A DNA stretch of 64,000 nucleotides from Pisolithus tinctorius. Lineage: Eukaryota; Basidiomycota; Agaricomycetes; Boletales; Pisolithaceae. Below the pieces are notes generated by a model. The model was not told the DNA's origin. It worked only from the letters and a program-made list of their open reading frames with translations, and did no database searches. The position numbers were made by a program, and so were the translations under genes. The DNA lies in contig JANFAH010000004.1 in assembly GCA_024663395.1 (NCBI GenBank), positions 2,852,001-2,916,000 of the forward strand. Reading direction: 5' to 3'. Below are positions 40,957-52,092 of this stretch, piece by piece (position 1 is the first letter of the stretch; the number at the start of each line of letters is the position of its first letter).

Positions 40957-41161
40957 ATGGTGGCATGCTGGTTGCAGTGGTGGGCCCGAGAAATACATGA
41001 TTTTGCAAGGGAGGCATTGGTTTTGGAGAACAGCAGAAACCCTTACCACAACAACTCAATGTAGTTTACATGTCAGATAATGGAATGCTAAGCATGAGAG
41101 ATTGGAGGTAACAACGAAATGCAATCATGTTTCCCTCACGCAGATTGGTAATATCATAACC

Positions 41162-44100
41162 TCATAGGACGGCTGCAACTTGAGCTAAGACCCAAAGACC
41201 ACAGTCATACCTGTTGGACTGCAAAGGCTCGCACTAGTATATTTCCTGAGGGATAGTTATCAAGTATAATCGACGGTGCTTATGATAATCGGGTGTGCAG
41301 ACCACGATCCCAAATCTCTCTGAGGGACTCCGAGCCTCTTTGAGGCAATGAAGGACATGCGAGAAATGAGTCTGGAGATATCCTGCAGACAGTTAGTAAG
41401 CGCAGAGTACATGAATATTTGGTTACCTTTATGTCCTGTTTCCACAGCTTTTGTTCTGCAAGACTGTCGAAGAGGAGGAGTTGCTTGGAAGGGAACTTAA
41501 CGACACAGAGAACCCAATGCCCGACGGGGATGGCCAGTGAATTGGGAGGATCCATGTCATTTTTTCCCAGTACCGAGTCCACGAAATGTTGTGCCACAGA
41601 ACGTTGTCTTTGGCATGATATCGAATATGCAGGAGGTCATGCGTCGAGAATATCGCACATTGTGTGGCAGCCGGTGATTGAAATTCTGAATAAAGAAGTG
41701 CAGAGCAACCGTTGATGCAGGTATCATTGAGTCAGGCAGTCAGGGAAGCGAGATGCTCATAGTCGTTTGCCTCGAAGGTTTGATGAGGGAATCCATCTTG
41801 TGTTTCTCGAACACGCCTCACATAAACGCTGCAAGCGATGAGTACATTGCTATAGACATCCATTGTATCAACGGTCGGGGTCTGTGAAATGTTACTAAAT
41901 GGGTCAAGTATATTCAGATCGGACTTAAAAGGGAGTTTCCAGAGAACATCCACATTATGAGAGTCCTTTTGATCTTCGGCATCGCCCGAGTCCTCTTCGT
42001 TAGTGGTTGGTGGTGACTCCGTATCTTCGAGAACGTCCGCCAAAGCAATCTGAGTGGGGTCCAGGATGTCTTCTATAGGGTCAGGATCAAGAGCTAGTCT
42101 GGCATCGTCTTCGCTCAAAGCATCTGCAGGTATGTCGCATAGAATAGGAGGGAGCCATTGTAAAACGAGTGAGGTGGCAGCAGCATGTGTGAGTGAAGTA
42201 GCGACAGTCATGGCAGTGCAGGCATGGCTTGCATAGCAAACAGCAGAGGCCAGCAGGTTGGGCCACCTTTCTTGCAGTTTTGCCAAGGATTCATGACATT
42301 GCTGAAGGACTAAATAGTACTTAGAGTCTGTGCAGTGTTAGTCCATGTAGCCAGTAAACTGTTCCCGGACTTACTTTCTGGTAATCATATCATGAGCTCA
42401 ATAGCACATAGTTCACGACCAAAACATCGGCACATATGGTCAGCCTCCATCCCAAGACGCCGCTGTTCTTCGAGGCAACGATCACTCTTGAGAACCACTC
42501 TGATGCCTTCTCTGACGCCAACATCTTCTAGCCACCGTGGAATTTCTCCAACAGAAGGTGTTACCCAAACATCTTCGAGGAGGCTTTGGTCATTCCGTAA
42601 TTCTGCAAGCTTCGTTGGAAGTGGTGATGGAAGGGGAATGCCGGAAGATGCGTCGTATAGCTCAGCGAGACGTTCACAGTACTTGTTAAATTTACAGATG
42701 GCGGACATGAGGGCTGGCTGGCGTTTTGCGATTGCTTTTCGAGTCTGCTGATGGAGTTTTGTGCCTAAACTGACTTAATTAATGTAACAACGACAAGGTA
42801 CAAGTCACCTACCCAATGCCTTCTGGTTGCCCCCTACTGCACGATCGAGTTTGTCCCATTTGAAAAAAACTGCCAATCACATGCTTCTGAATACTGATCT
42901 TCAAATCTCGCACCATTAGAAGGGTCTGAACAAACTCCAAGTTAACTCCATGGAGTTCCGGAAATTTGTCAGGGATGTTGAGAGAAGCATACAACGCATC
43001 TATCTTGTTTAGAAGTCGGTCGTGGCTGCACTCCAGACTCTTGAGAGCGTCAAGGGTATCCTGCATCATGTCCTGCACGATTATCGTGCACGTGGCTTGT
43101 AGGGCTCTGTCGGAGGCTTCTACATCGGCTTGCAATACAAGGACTGTGTCTAATTCTTTCTTCAGCCATGCTGGCGCTGTAGGGAATGAGTTCGAGTTCC
43201 CTAGGAGAATCTGTCTTGGTCAGGAGTTTAGGGGTGGAAGGACTTGTTTTATTTCTTGCCTTTGTTTTTGTGTTTGTACCCCTGGACTTGGTGGCGAGCA
43301 GCCGCATTGCTGACTAAGCATGTGTGCTGTGTTTGCGCAAGTTCAGTTTACCAAACAACCAGTACATGTCACAGGCCCTCAGTAGTAGGGTGATTTTGTC
43401 TCGCAATTTGGCGAGTTTTCGAAGTTAGAATTATTTACTTTGGGGAGTACCCAAAGGGCCAGGAGGACTGGTAAGAGCCATCAGACAGACAGAGTTAAGT
43501 TTTCCATTGGAGTTCGCATTTTTTACATTTTTACTACACTTCTTTTTCTCCAGAGAGAACCTCCCTCTTGGGTCAAGCATTATACTCACCCATCATTACT
43601 GACTATTACTATTTCTAGGTACCTTATTTTACCTATTCCTACAGTGCATCTAAAAAATGGGAGTTGACAGGGGAGTTCAGTACCGTGATGTGAGACTTAC
43701 ATGCACGTATCGAAAGCTGCACACTGCGTTGATCAGACCACTGCTTCTGCAACTCCAGAATACCAATCCCACAGTCACTGATGACGTTCTGCGCCTCAGA
43801 ACCTTGTTCAGCAATTCCTTTCTTTAGTCAGCGTCGAATCCAGTCCCCAAGATCACTATGCATCTCCAGTCCTATGGCGGTCACATGCCGATCAATTAAC
43901 CATATCCACCATTCACACTGAAGCGAATATTTCAAGTTCTTGTCAACTACAATAAAGAATTAGACTTACCGACGAGGCTCGCTCAATGCCGATAAGTTTG
44001 ATGAATCATGACCAAAGGCGTTCAGTCCCCTCCCCATCAGAAAGACCTAGTCCGTTGATAATGTGTGGGTTGTAAGTAAGCTGGCAAGCCCACTCATGGC

Positions 44101-45884
44101 CATAGGCGTGCATAGCCGTTGTTGCGAAGCGTAGGCAAGAGACAATTCTGTCATTTAGAATGTCATACTTACGCAAGGATATCAGCATGGGTATAGATGT
44201 AAAAAGTGAATTACTGACCTTGGATAACGAGCGATCAAGAACGCAACCGATGTCGTACAATACAACAACAGTTGCTGCCGAGGCAAGAGGGAAAAGAGGT
44301 GTTCCAGGAGTGCAATACTATACTTCTGTTGTTTGCCAGGGGTGTCAATGTTTGCAAAGAAAAGTGGGATATCGTGATGGCATATGAGAGCCATGATGCC
44401 AGTGTCGTCGAAGCAATCCATCGCAGCCTTCTGCTTGTTGCCATCAGCTGCTTCGTATGATGCCTCACATTGGTCAATCGCTTCGTCAGGAACTATGACG
44501 CGATGTTGTCTTGGGGACCACTTACATGCCTGTCCAATCTGACGACCCACCTCGTCCACTTGGGCCTTGGGAATGAAATACATGGGCTCGTAGAAGGGGG
44601 GACAACTGCCTGCTGAGTGCCAATGATGATGGTGAAAATTCCCATCAGTGGCAACATGAACATCACCACCTTCACTCAACAGTCGCCCAAATGTGGTACC
44701 TGCGAAACAAGTGGGGCATCTTTGGACAAGGATCGACGCGCATAAATCCAGGGACAGCAGAGATTGACAGTCGGAAGATGGGGGAATAGTTGATGGCGGG
44801 GTTTCCTCAGCTGATTGAGTGCAGTCAAGGTTCTTTGACACGATTTGGCGACAGTGGCCGATTATATTTTCTACATGATGCTCTACGTGTATTTGCAAAA
44901 CATCAAACCACTGCACAGCATGGCTGATGCTGCGACAAAATGGTTCTTGTACAATTTTACCCTGTTAACTACGTTCATAAGCTAGACAATTTTGATAAGT
45001 CGAGCACATACTTCTCGGGTGGTCAAGTGGAAGCCTCGGCACTCATAATGGGTATTGAGTGCAGAAGCCAGGGCATTGATAGAGTTGCAAGAACGTTCAA
45101 ATAGCACACGATAAAATCTGAGTAATTCAATGGAAATCGCTATGCATGGTTGAGAGGGGGCGGTGGGGAAGAGGCCTGAACGCAGAAGTACTTGAGGAAG
45201 CGGTGCACACGCACAGCTTAGGATAGTCACAGTAGCAAAACCTGGGAATATGTCAGTGTGCAACAAACATACAAAGTTAGCAACAAACGATCAAAATACA
45301 GGCAGAGGGGAAGAGTGCCTCGGCTCACACCCACTGTGACAACTAAAGAGCGGCATAACACAGCCCGCCAATGGTTTTCCAGTCATTTCTGTCAAGTACT
45401 GGAGATACAACTTGATAATTGTAGGTATGACTGCTGTCCAGCTATCGTAAAGCCAGCCTGAAGCCACATGTCGAGCAGAATAGTCAGGATCCTTGTCAAA
45501 AGACAGTTCATTGACATGATCGAAGTGTTGAACAGCGTGAGCATCATCGATGGCAGTGTCTTCCAGTGGGGAGGGGCTAGTGGTAGATGGGACAGGTGGT
45601 GGGGATGATTTGGGGTTCAAAAGGTCACTCAAATGTTGAAGTAGACGTTGCTGTTTGGTATCTTGACCTGGAATGACAACATTAGTTTGCATTTTCCACT
45701 TGTCCCTCCATTTCTTCGGACTCGAGAAATGTTGGCCCATGCCCAAGCTGGTGCTGTGCAGCGCGTGCTGGGTCGCAGAATAGGAACGCATATCACAGAG
45801 GAAAAACGCACCATGAGAACTGGGGTAACCCTGCAACTGCAGACAGGTGCAGACTGTCGTCCAAAGGACGCTCACCACGAGCAT
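41162..45884 (-). pseudogene. KDZ transposase with C-terminal Ulp1-type (C48) peptidase domain, interrupted by a solo LTR
   Basis: Many small introns. In coding order: N-terminus (45884-45291); a CxC1-like cysteine region with CACAPLPQVLLRSGLFPTAP and FYRVLFERSCNSINALA (about 45220-45040); KDZ core with CPTCF, the motif HVATDGNFHHHHW (aspartate codon 44644-44646), HDIPLFFANIDTPGKQQKY, YDIGC and DGEGTERLW (about 44020). The helical tail is broken by the solo LTR at 43178-43643 and resumes WLKKELDTVLVLQADVEASD, ending RLGMEADHMCRCFGREL (about 42430). An acidic linker (42286-41732) leads to the peptidase: HWVLCVVKF (His about 41517-41519), LLLFDSLAE (Asp about 41466-41468) and, after an intron, YDCGLWVLAQ (Cys 41201-41203). 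The catalytic triad is complete. One frame change near 45340 may be an intron border. Confidence 0.8.
43178..43643 (+). mobile_element. Solo LTR of the element A family
   Basis: 466 bp, clearly homologous to 16498-16961 but more diverged. TGTAGGG..CCTACA ends. Flanking 4-mers are GCGC (left) and GTGC (right), one CpG transition apart, so a 4-bp duplication as in element A. It sits in the coding sequence of the KDZ transposase. It formed by recombination between the LTRs of a former full element. Confidence 0.85.
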
Positions 45885-45979
45885 CGTGAGTGAGCTCACT
45901 AGACGGTTTGGATATGCTCTGGAGGCGGCGTTGTGAGGGTTTTGGGAGGGAAGGTAGAGGTGGCGATGATGATTAAGCT

Positions 45980-45991
45980 GGATATATACAG
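45980..45991 (-). promoter_or_regulatory. TATA box of the KDZ transposase gene
   Basis: The minus strand reads CTGTATATATCC, about 95 bp before the ATG at 45884 and about 150 bp inside the right end of the element. Confidence 0.5.
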
Positions 45992-46029
45992 TATAAGTTC
46001 CTTAACTGATTCGTGCATCTATTCTTAGC

Positions 46030-46139
46030 ACAAGCCAGGTAAAGCCGGCATGGATAGTGGGTCTCTTAGATACATTATTCATGTCACAAAAACTATATCT
46101 GAAAGACCAGAGATGCTGCCGAAAACTGTGCCTAAGGTG
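46030..46139 (-). repeat. Right terminal inverted repeat of the KDZ element
   Basis: Partner of 12069-12175, imperfect. It ends GCCTAAGGTG at 46139. Confidence 0.75.
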
Positions 46140-46147
46140 AGAAAATT
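46140..46147. repeat. Right 8-bp target-site duplication of the KDZ element
   Basis: AGAAAATT, identical to 12061-12068. Confidence 0.85.
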
Positions 46148-47207
46148 ATGTAAATGTGACATACAGACACCAGGTGTGACCAAGAACTGCAGAGCAGCTT
46201 CAGAATTTATTGGGTGATATTAGATTAACATACAGACCAGAAGCAAGTGCAGATATACTCACAAGAGACTTGGTTAAAACAATGTTATGCTAGTGAGATA
46301 TCCCTCACCTGGTTATTATGCCCATTGCTAGGCAGGGTGGGACCAGGTCAGCAATCAGCAAGGTATCTGGACCATCCTGGCAATTCTCACCTGTGATGTA
46401 GAGAAACCATCTGATCTACCACACATGAAATTCTTGTGAGACAGGGCCAGCATCAGACAAAGTAATTCACATCCTTTCCTTCGATCACCTACTGATGAAA
46501 GCCCAACTCACTCACCTTCAAGTAAAACTCATTGACACCATGATGGTCATGTCAGCACATGCCATGATGAATAGCATGGATATGATAAACCATTTCCATA
46601 GCCAAAGTGACAATCCGTTGGTCATGATTGTGGAAATGCTAGCTGCCAGGGTGAATACAAACTGAATCATGACAAGAAAGGAACAGAAGAGGATGGGAGC
46701 TTTCTTGTGCATAAAGCTGTATAGTCTAAACACAAAAAAGGCCTGCTGCACACAATGCAAGTTTAATCTGTGGGTTTTGATTCATGACTGGATGGTCTAC
46801 CTGTGTACAGAATGCGATAGGTCTGTTGAACACTGCACTAATAGCAGTGGTTATTGCAACACTGAATACTTGTGGGCACTGAGCATAGTTGATCATCACT
46901 GCCTGCCACATGCCCAGGAGGAGGAATGCCAAGTGTATGATTTGGAAGGTCCTTGAGCTTGGTCAGATGGGTGCTGGGTAACAGCATGAATAGTATTCCA
47001 TACATCTCAAATGTGACCTTGAGCCCATGGGACAAAGAGCAAGTCAGTGGAACTTGAGTCATTAAACAAACTGCATAGGTAACATACCAGAGTCCTGAGT
47101 TTCCAGTTGTCTTTTGGAAACAGCTTATAGTACATGTAGGTCTGCACCAGTGCACATCCACATAGGATGCCAGAAAGCACAAGCGCAACAAGTAAGGTGC
47201 CATTCAC
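46148..47207 (-). pseudogene. DUF6534-like gene copy 2, 5' half
   Basis: Aligns with 2590-3690 of copy 1. The first exon (about 47085-47207) reads LLVALVLSGILCGCALVQTY then MYYKLFPKDNWKLRTLV. Later blocks include MAFLLLGMWQAVMINYAQCP and the last-helix block with ACADMTIMVSMSF (46520-46570). It is truncated a few codons before the start by Harbinger element 2 at its upstream edge and by the KDZ element at its downstream edge. Several frame breaks; inactive. Confidence 0.65.
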
Positions 47208-47429
47208 CCTGCAAATGCGAAGTCCAAGTTTTCGACTTCAGCTTTGGTTAAGAGGTCCACATGATGTGAACTGTCATGTGCATCCACCTGAGGTATGAAC
47301 CATTGTCACCTGGTTACTATGATCATCAAATGTCTGGCTCATCTGTGGGATCAACCCACTCATTGTGCTCGCACGGCCTTACAATCAATCCTCTAGACCT
47401 GTGGAACCCCTGCCCCCCCCAGGACTTGC

Positions 47430-50413
47430 AAGAAAGCTGCGGTATGGACAACAGAGGAGGAAGGTGCATTATTGGATTTCTTGGCCTCTCATCTTTCACA
47501 GGCTGGTGATGGGAACTTTAAGAAGGCTATGTGGAACACTGCAGCAGCCCACATGGCTCATAATTATCCACTGGGTCCAGATAACAGCAATAAGACAGCT
47601 GAATCGGTGAGTGGAAGTTCAAGGCAGTAAGTCATCGTATCATTCTTTTTTTTTGCCTTGCTAACAATTATCCAGCTTAAAAAATCCTACTACACTGTCA
47701 CCGATCTTAAATTGGTGGCCTCTGGCTTTGCTTACAATGACGACACAGTGCGATGATCTCACTGGACAATGCCAATCTTTGGGATTGGTATAAAGGTAAT
47801 GTAGTTTTTTTCTTGTTGGATCATCCACTAACATCTAGTCAGGCACACAAGATGCAAAGCCATTTTGCAATTCCAGGTTCCCCCACTTCGCCAGTGTAGA
47901 GCTCCTTCTCCCCTCACATGGCCGAGGTCAGTTTATCTACCAGCCACATGCCACTACCGTGCCTTGTACAACCACAACCTCACAGCCTTCAATACTCCTG
48001 CCTCTACCGCACCCCCCACCACTTTGACCATTCCTACCCCCCCTCCCTCTCTCTCCCTCCTCGACATGATGCATGCTCTCAACACTCACCATCATGAGGA
48101 CATGCAGTCCATGGATCCAAACTCCATCCCCCCTTCCACACCATCAAGTTTTTTGTCACATGTGTCAGCCAGGTCATCATCGTCATCAGCCGTCACCAGC
48201 ATCAGTCATGGAAAAAGGAAAGCCAAGTCTGTTGTGATGTCTGAAGGTGGATTGAAGTGCTCTCGGCCCCCATTGGCCAAAGCACTGTGAGTCAAAGTGT
48301 GGAATGCTGGTGAAAACCAAACAAATCCAACACAAAAGACAAATAAGAGCGAGTGGTGGTTTGCCTCTGCAGAACCTGGAGGGCAGAGAAACCTAAAGTG
48401 GGGGGAGTTTCAATGGCAGGTGCTCCTAGTGCAAGTCATCGATGAGTTACACAGGAGTAGATGAATGGATGATGACTGAGGAGGGGATGCTGAACAGAGT
48501 GAAGGTGTTCAGCTGAAAGTACTTGGGGGTAATGGACTTTGATAGAATATGCTCCTTGCACAAGTCAATGACGAGTTATGCAGGAGGGGGGATGACTAAG
48601 ACTGCTGACTAAGAGGAAGCTTCAGATGATGAAGGATGGCAGATAGACTCTTCTGAATGAGCCTCAACTACCAAGTATACAAATGATGACAGATAGACCC
48701 CTTGTGGAGCCTCAACTGTTGACAATGAGATATGCTGAGCTGAGCTGAACTGACTGCTGGATTGCTTCTGATTGCGTCCTGGTAGCTAAGTACATGGGGG
48801 TTTATATACTGTGGGGGAGCATAGCTTGTGACAAACAAGGCACAAACACCTGGTAAGTAATGAGTAAGGACTAGTAATCATGATGAGTAAGCGAGAATGA
48901 AAATGAAGCAAGCAAAGAAGATTGGTAAGTATTGGCAATGAACGAGTCAAGGGTAGTCAAATATCACAAAATGAGTCAAATAGACACTGATATCACATAG
49001 GGGGTGGCAATGCAAGTTAGATCTTGGCAGAGACATCTCTAGACCCAAAGACAGCATGACTAGATGGATGGTGTTTCCAGACGAGGAAGTATTAATGCCA
49101 GAATTGAAGGCATGAGTCAGGTGTCAAAGGGGGCTAGGCATTGGGGTCTGTGGGGCAATGAGAGCATATGTGATCACATCTCCCACCCTTTGTCCTCTCA
49201 GCGAACAGTTAACAAAAAACTTCATGAACGGGGCTCTCTGATGGAGGAGAGGAGAAGGGGGGACATCTTCTGCTGGATCCTGCATTAAAGAAGGCAAGAT
49301 GCATGTCATACTCATCATGAATGCAATCAGAGAGGCTGGAGGACAGTAGATTATACTTCAGCTGTCGCAATGCAGGAAGAATGATGGACAAGACTGAATA
49401 AAGAGGGTGCAGGGAGCAGGGAGGAATGATCCATATGCTTCATCAACTGGGGAGACTGAAACAACCACGTAAGACCTTTCTAACCAAGTGACAGACCTGA
49501 GGCAACCAAAGAATGTCCTTCTGGAAGTCATACTGACAAGGAGAACATGCTGACCAAGCTGCATGGGATGAGATGGGGCTGACAACAATGGGATGAACCA
49601 GGGGGCTTCAGGATGGAAGCTGGTGGGAATGCCTGGCAGATATACATAGCCACTGTCTCTGGCAAATGAGACAAGCGAGATGATCAACAAAAAGGTGGCC
49701 ATGATTGATGGACCTAGCAAAAATGAGCGTCTGATGGATGGAGTGCTGTAGAAATGTGCAGGGTGCAAGGATCCTCTCCAAATTTGGAAGGAAGAATCGT
49801 GGGGCTGAGCACTTTAAGCAAGTGTGGGAACAGAGTTTGATATCTTTGGAAATGGTGGAGATACAATGAAAACTGGAATGCCATACACAGGCACTAAAAA
49901 CCTTTAATGTGCACTTAACTTGCTTCCTCTTTTCTCTTTAGCACTGATGACTCGTTCTTGTGCGAAGGATGACTGTTAATGTCTGACAGTCTTTCTATGC
50001 ATGAGGCCTTTAGTCTTCATCTGCATGCTTGGGCATTGTGCACAACTCGTCAACAAGTTAGGGCAGAGTCAGCTGTAACCATGTCCACAACACCTTTGGT
50101 GTGTGACAGTGCACGCTGAAGAAGATCGCAGTTTGTTCATCAACTGCCATCACCTCCAGGCTCGATAATTTCACGTACACGATCGCATGCCCCATTGCCC
50201 CACCACCCACATACCAATCCCCTCATCGACACTGCCATGGACTACATCAACAGCATGCTGCAGCTCTTGACAGATGATCAGATTGACATCGGCAACTACT
50301 TCCTCAGCGCGACCCCGGAGTGAAGTGAATATTTTCCTCAAGCATCAGGAGCTGGCAAGAGCAGATTTGGGTGCAGCATTGGCTGATGATAGTACTGGGA
50401 TGGGCAGAGATTA
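47430..50413 (+). pseudogene. Harbinger 2 Myb/SANT-like gene, interrupted
   Basis: AAVWTTEEEGALLDFLASHL (about 47440-47500) opens a Myb_DNA-bind_3-type domain, followed by FKKAMWNTAAAHM. After an intron come LKKSYYTVTDLKLVASGF and, after a frameshift at about 47750, LDNANLWDWYK. After another intron: AKPFCNSRFPHFASVELLLP. The low-complexity Ser/Pro/Thr part ends near 48290. A plausible C-terminus, AMDYINSMLQLLTDDQID then, after a frameshift, FLKHQELARADLGAAL, is at 50225-50413. About 1.8 kb of unrelated sequence lies between. Inactive. Confidence 0.6.
48300..50110. mobile_element. Unassigned 1.8-kb insertion in the Harbinger 2 Myb gene
   Basis: It separates the body of the Myb gene from its coiled-coil end. 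The possible termini TGTGGAATG (about 48310) and ATGTCCACA (about 50100) are inverted, as in a solo LTR. There is an internal TATA-like TTTATATACTG (about 48800). I found no matching target duplication and no recognisable protein, so the identity is open. Confidence 0.35.
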
Positions 50414-50483
50414 GGTGTTTGTCTTGTTTTTGTTTTTACAATATACAAATGTAACCCCCCTGCATATCCATATCCTTTCAAGT

Positions 50484-50502
50484 CCCCCCCCCCCCCCCCC
50501 CC
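50484..50502 (+). repeat. 19-base C homopolymer
   Basis: A run of C in the convergent 3' region between the two Harbinger 2 genes; low complexity. Confidence 0.6.
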
Positions 50503-50638
50503 TTTATACAAACATGTACATAATAAAATGTACATGACTATGACTAGCTTCCTATTGACAATGGAAGTATTTTTCTACATGAGTGTGAACAATTGTAAGA
50601 ACATATACTTGTGCACCATGAAATCTGAATGTTCAGGC

Positions 50639-51860
50639 TCAGAGAAGGCCCCTAATTGTAAGCTGGTGCTGATAGTCCTCCACATCTCCTCTGCAATGTT
50701 GTCAACACCTATTATCAGCCCTTCTCCTCTCTGCAGCATCTGCTGGTCCATCACCAAGGCTTCCAATACCATCATCCTCTCCTATGTCCATGGCAAGTTC
50801 AGGTCAAAGAACTCTTCTGGATCATAGCACCATATGAAATTGTGGAGGGCACAGAGAGCAGCAGGTACTTGAGTTTGGGTGTGGGATGCTATATTCAGGG
50901 GGAATTTGAAGAATCCTCCACCTGTGTTTTATAACACCAAATATCTGTTCAATGGCATTTCTAAGTCCAGCATGGTGAAGGTTGAATAACTCCTCTCGGT
51001 TTTGAGGTCTATAGAATAGAAGTTACAGGTACACTGAGCAGGATGGAATAGCAACTTACCTTAATCCAGCCTGGCACTATTCTTTCAGATGGTAACGAAC
51101 ACCTCGATAGGGAACCAGAAGTGCATCACAGGTCCCAAACCCTGCATCTGCAAGAAGGTACTTCCCAGGTGGCATGTGCAAGTCATTCCTGTGTGCATCA
51201 TGCCACATGGTTGCATCTGCAGTTGACCCATCAAAGCCAGTGAGGGCATATGTGAAGAAGAAGTCAAAATCACAGATGAAGAGACAGTTTTGAGATAGGT
51301 AGCCCTTCCAGTTCCTCATGTAAGGCTGGTCCTCAGCAGCAGTGAATGCTTGAATATGAGTGCCATCAACTGCACCAATACAATCCTGGAAAAATCAGAA
51401 GCATGGGTCACTAGTAATCATAGTTGATATGGGAGTGTTGTTGGTGGGGAATTGCACTTGGGATGCATAGAATTGTCCCCCAGAAAAGAAAGCCAACATT
51501 GCTTTGAAATATCTAAAAAATTGTGAGAAAAATATCAGACAGTCCAATGAACTCCCTACCTAGTGATGGTCCCTGGTGAGTGTTGGAACCTCTCAGCAAC
51601 ATGCCGGGATGACAACCAGTAACACAGGTGTAGAGGAATATCCCAAGTTGTTCCTCCACAGAAATTCCATTGCGAGAAGGCACAAAACCATGATGGGTGA
51701 GCACCTGCATCAGGTGATCAAAAACCCCATGGCTGACACCAAGGCAAGTCCATATCCTGTCTGGATGACCATTCAGGAGCTCTAGCATCCACCCCTCACC
51801 AGTCAGGATTGAGGTATGGTAGGGGATTGGTTCTGAGTCAGAATGAAAAAAGGAGGTCAT
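50639..51860 (-). pseudogene. Harbinger 2 DDE transposase (DDE_Tnp_4 type)
   Basis: N-terminal part: SVEEQLGIFLYTCVTG then, after a frameshift, HVAERFQHSPGTITR, an intron, and YFKAMLAFLSG-like sequence. Catalytic region: DCIGAVDGTHIQAF (first D, about 51370), TGFDGSTADATMWHDA (second D, about 51215), LLADAGFGTCDALLVPYRGV, then RNAIEQIFGVIKHRWRIL (glutamate, about 50955). The C-terminus, with AEEMW..YQ-like wording, ends near 50639. Several frame changes; inactive. Confidence 0.7.
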
Positions 51861-52092
51861 AGAGGCATAGCACCTGGATCATCACTGCTACTACAAGTGC
51901 AGCAAGATGGCAACAACGATGGTGCTGGAGCTGCTGTGCTTCAAGATCCATAGCAGAGTTGTTTGATCTGTTATCACAATGTTATCTATTGAACTACAAG
52001 TTGTGTTGTTGTCTTATATAATCATCACATGACTACATTACTGAAGCAGAAGCCCGAAACTTGGACTTTGCATTCGCACGGGCGTGCACAGC

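Larger units (their letters stand above)
12069..46139. mobile_element. Giant KDZ-class DNA transposon with four nested insertions
   Basis: The ends are CACCCTTGGCAG at 12069 and, on the opposite strand, CACCTTAGGCA at 46139. They open imperfect inverted repeats of about 100 bp that share GGTCTTT.AGAT.TAGTTT. The 8-bp duplication AGAAAATT flanks them, and the broken host gene resumes on each side. KDZ/Zisupton-type elements are known for 8-bp duplications. The element carries a KDZ transposase with an Ulp1 domain (41162-45884), a small plus-strand gene (40305-40956) and a large minus-strand gene (23097-24820 plus 36710-39792). Nested insertions are 12281-16104, 16498-23027, 24821-36709 and 43178-43643. 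Subtracting them leaves about 11.4 kb. The transposase frame is broken by the solo LTR, so this copy is not autonomous now. Confidence 0.85.
47208..52082. mobile_element. PIF/Harbinger DNA transposon 2, decayed
   Basis: Inverted ends share TGC(A/G)AATGC(G/A)AAGTCC then AAGTTT (47210-47232, and the opposite strand of 52056-52078). It contains a Myb/SANT-like gene on the plus strand (47430-50413, interrupted) and a DDE transposase on the minus strand (50639-51860), convergent as in element 1. I could not establish the target duplication, so the limits are approximate. It lies in the first exon of DUF6534 copy 2. Confidence 0.65.

Noticed and set aside
23097..46139. A TET/JBP-type dioxygenase partner, reported with fungal KDZ elements
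   Set aside because: I looked through the KDZ element's frames for an HxD..H iron-binding pattern with the expected surroundings and found none; the accessory gene shows no such motif.
49358..49768. A 136-codon minus-strand frame with hydrophobic start
   Set aside because: I could not match it to reverse transcriptase, integrase or any other family in any frame; probably chance within the unassigned insertion.
47208..52082. An exact 3-bp target duplication for Harbinger 2
   Set aside because: Several alignments of the ends were tried and none gave equal flanking triplets, so limits are given as approximate.
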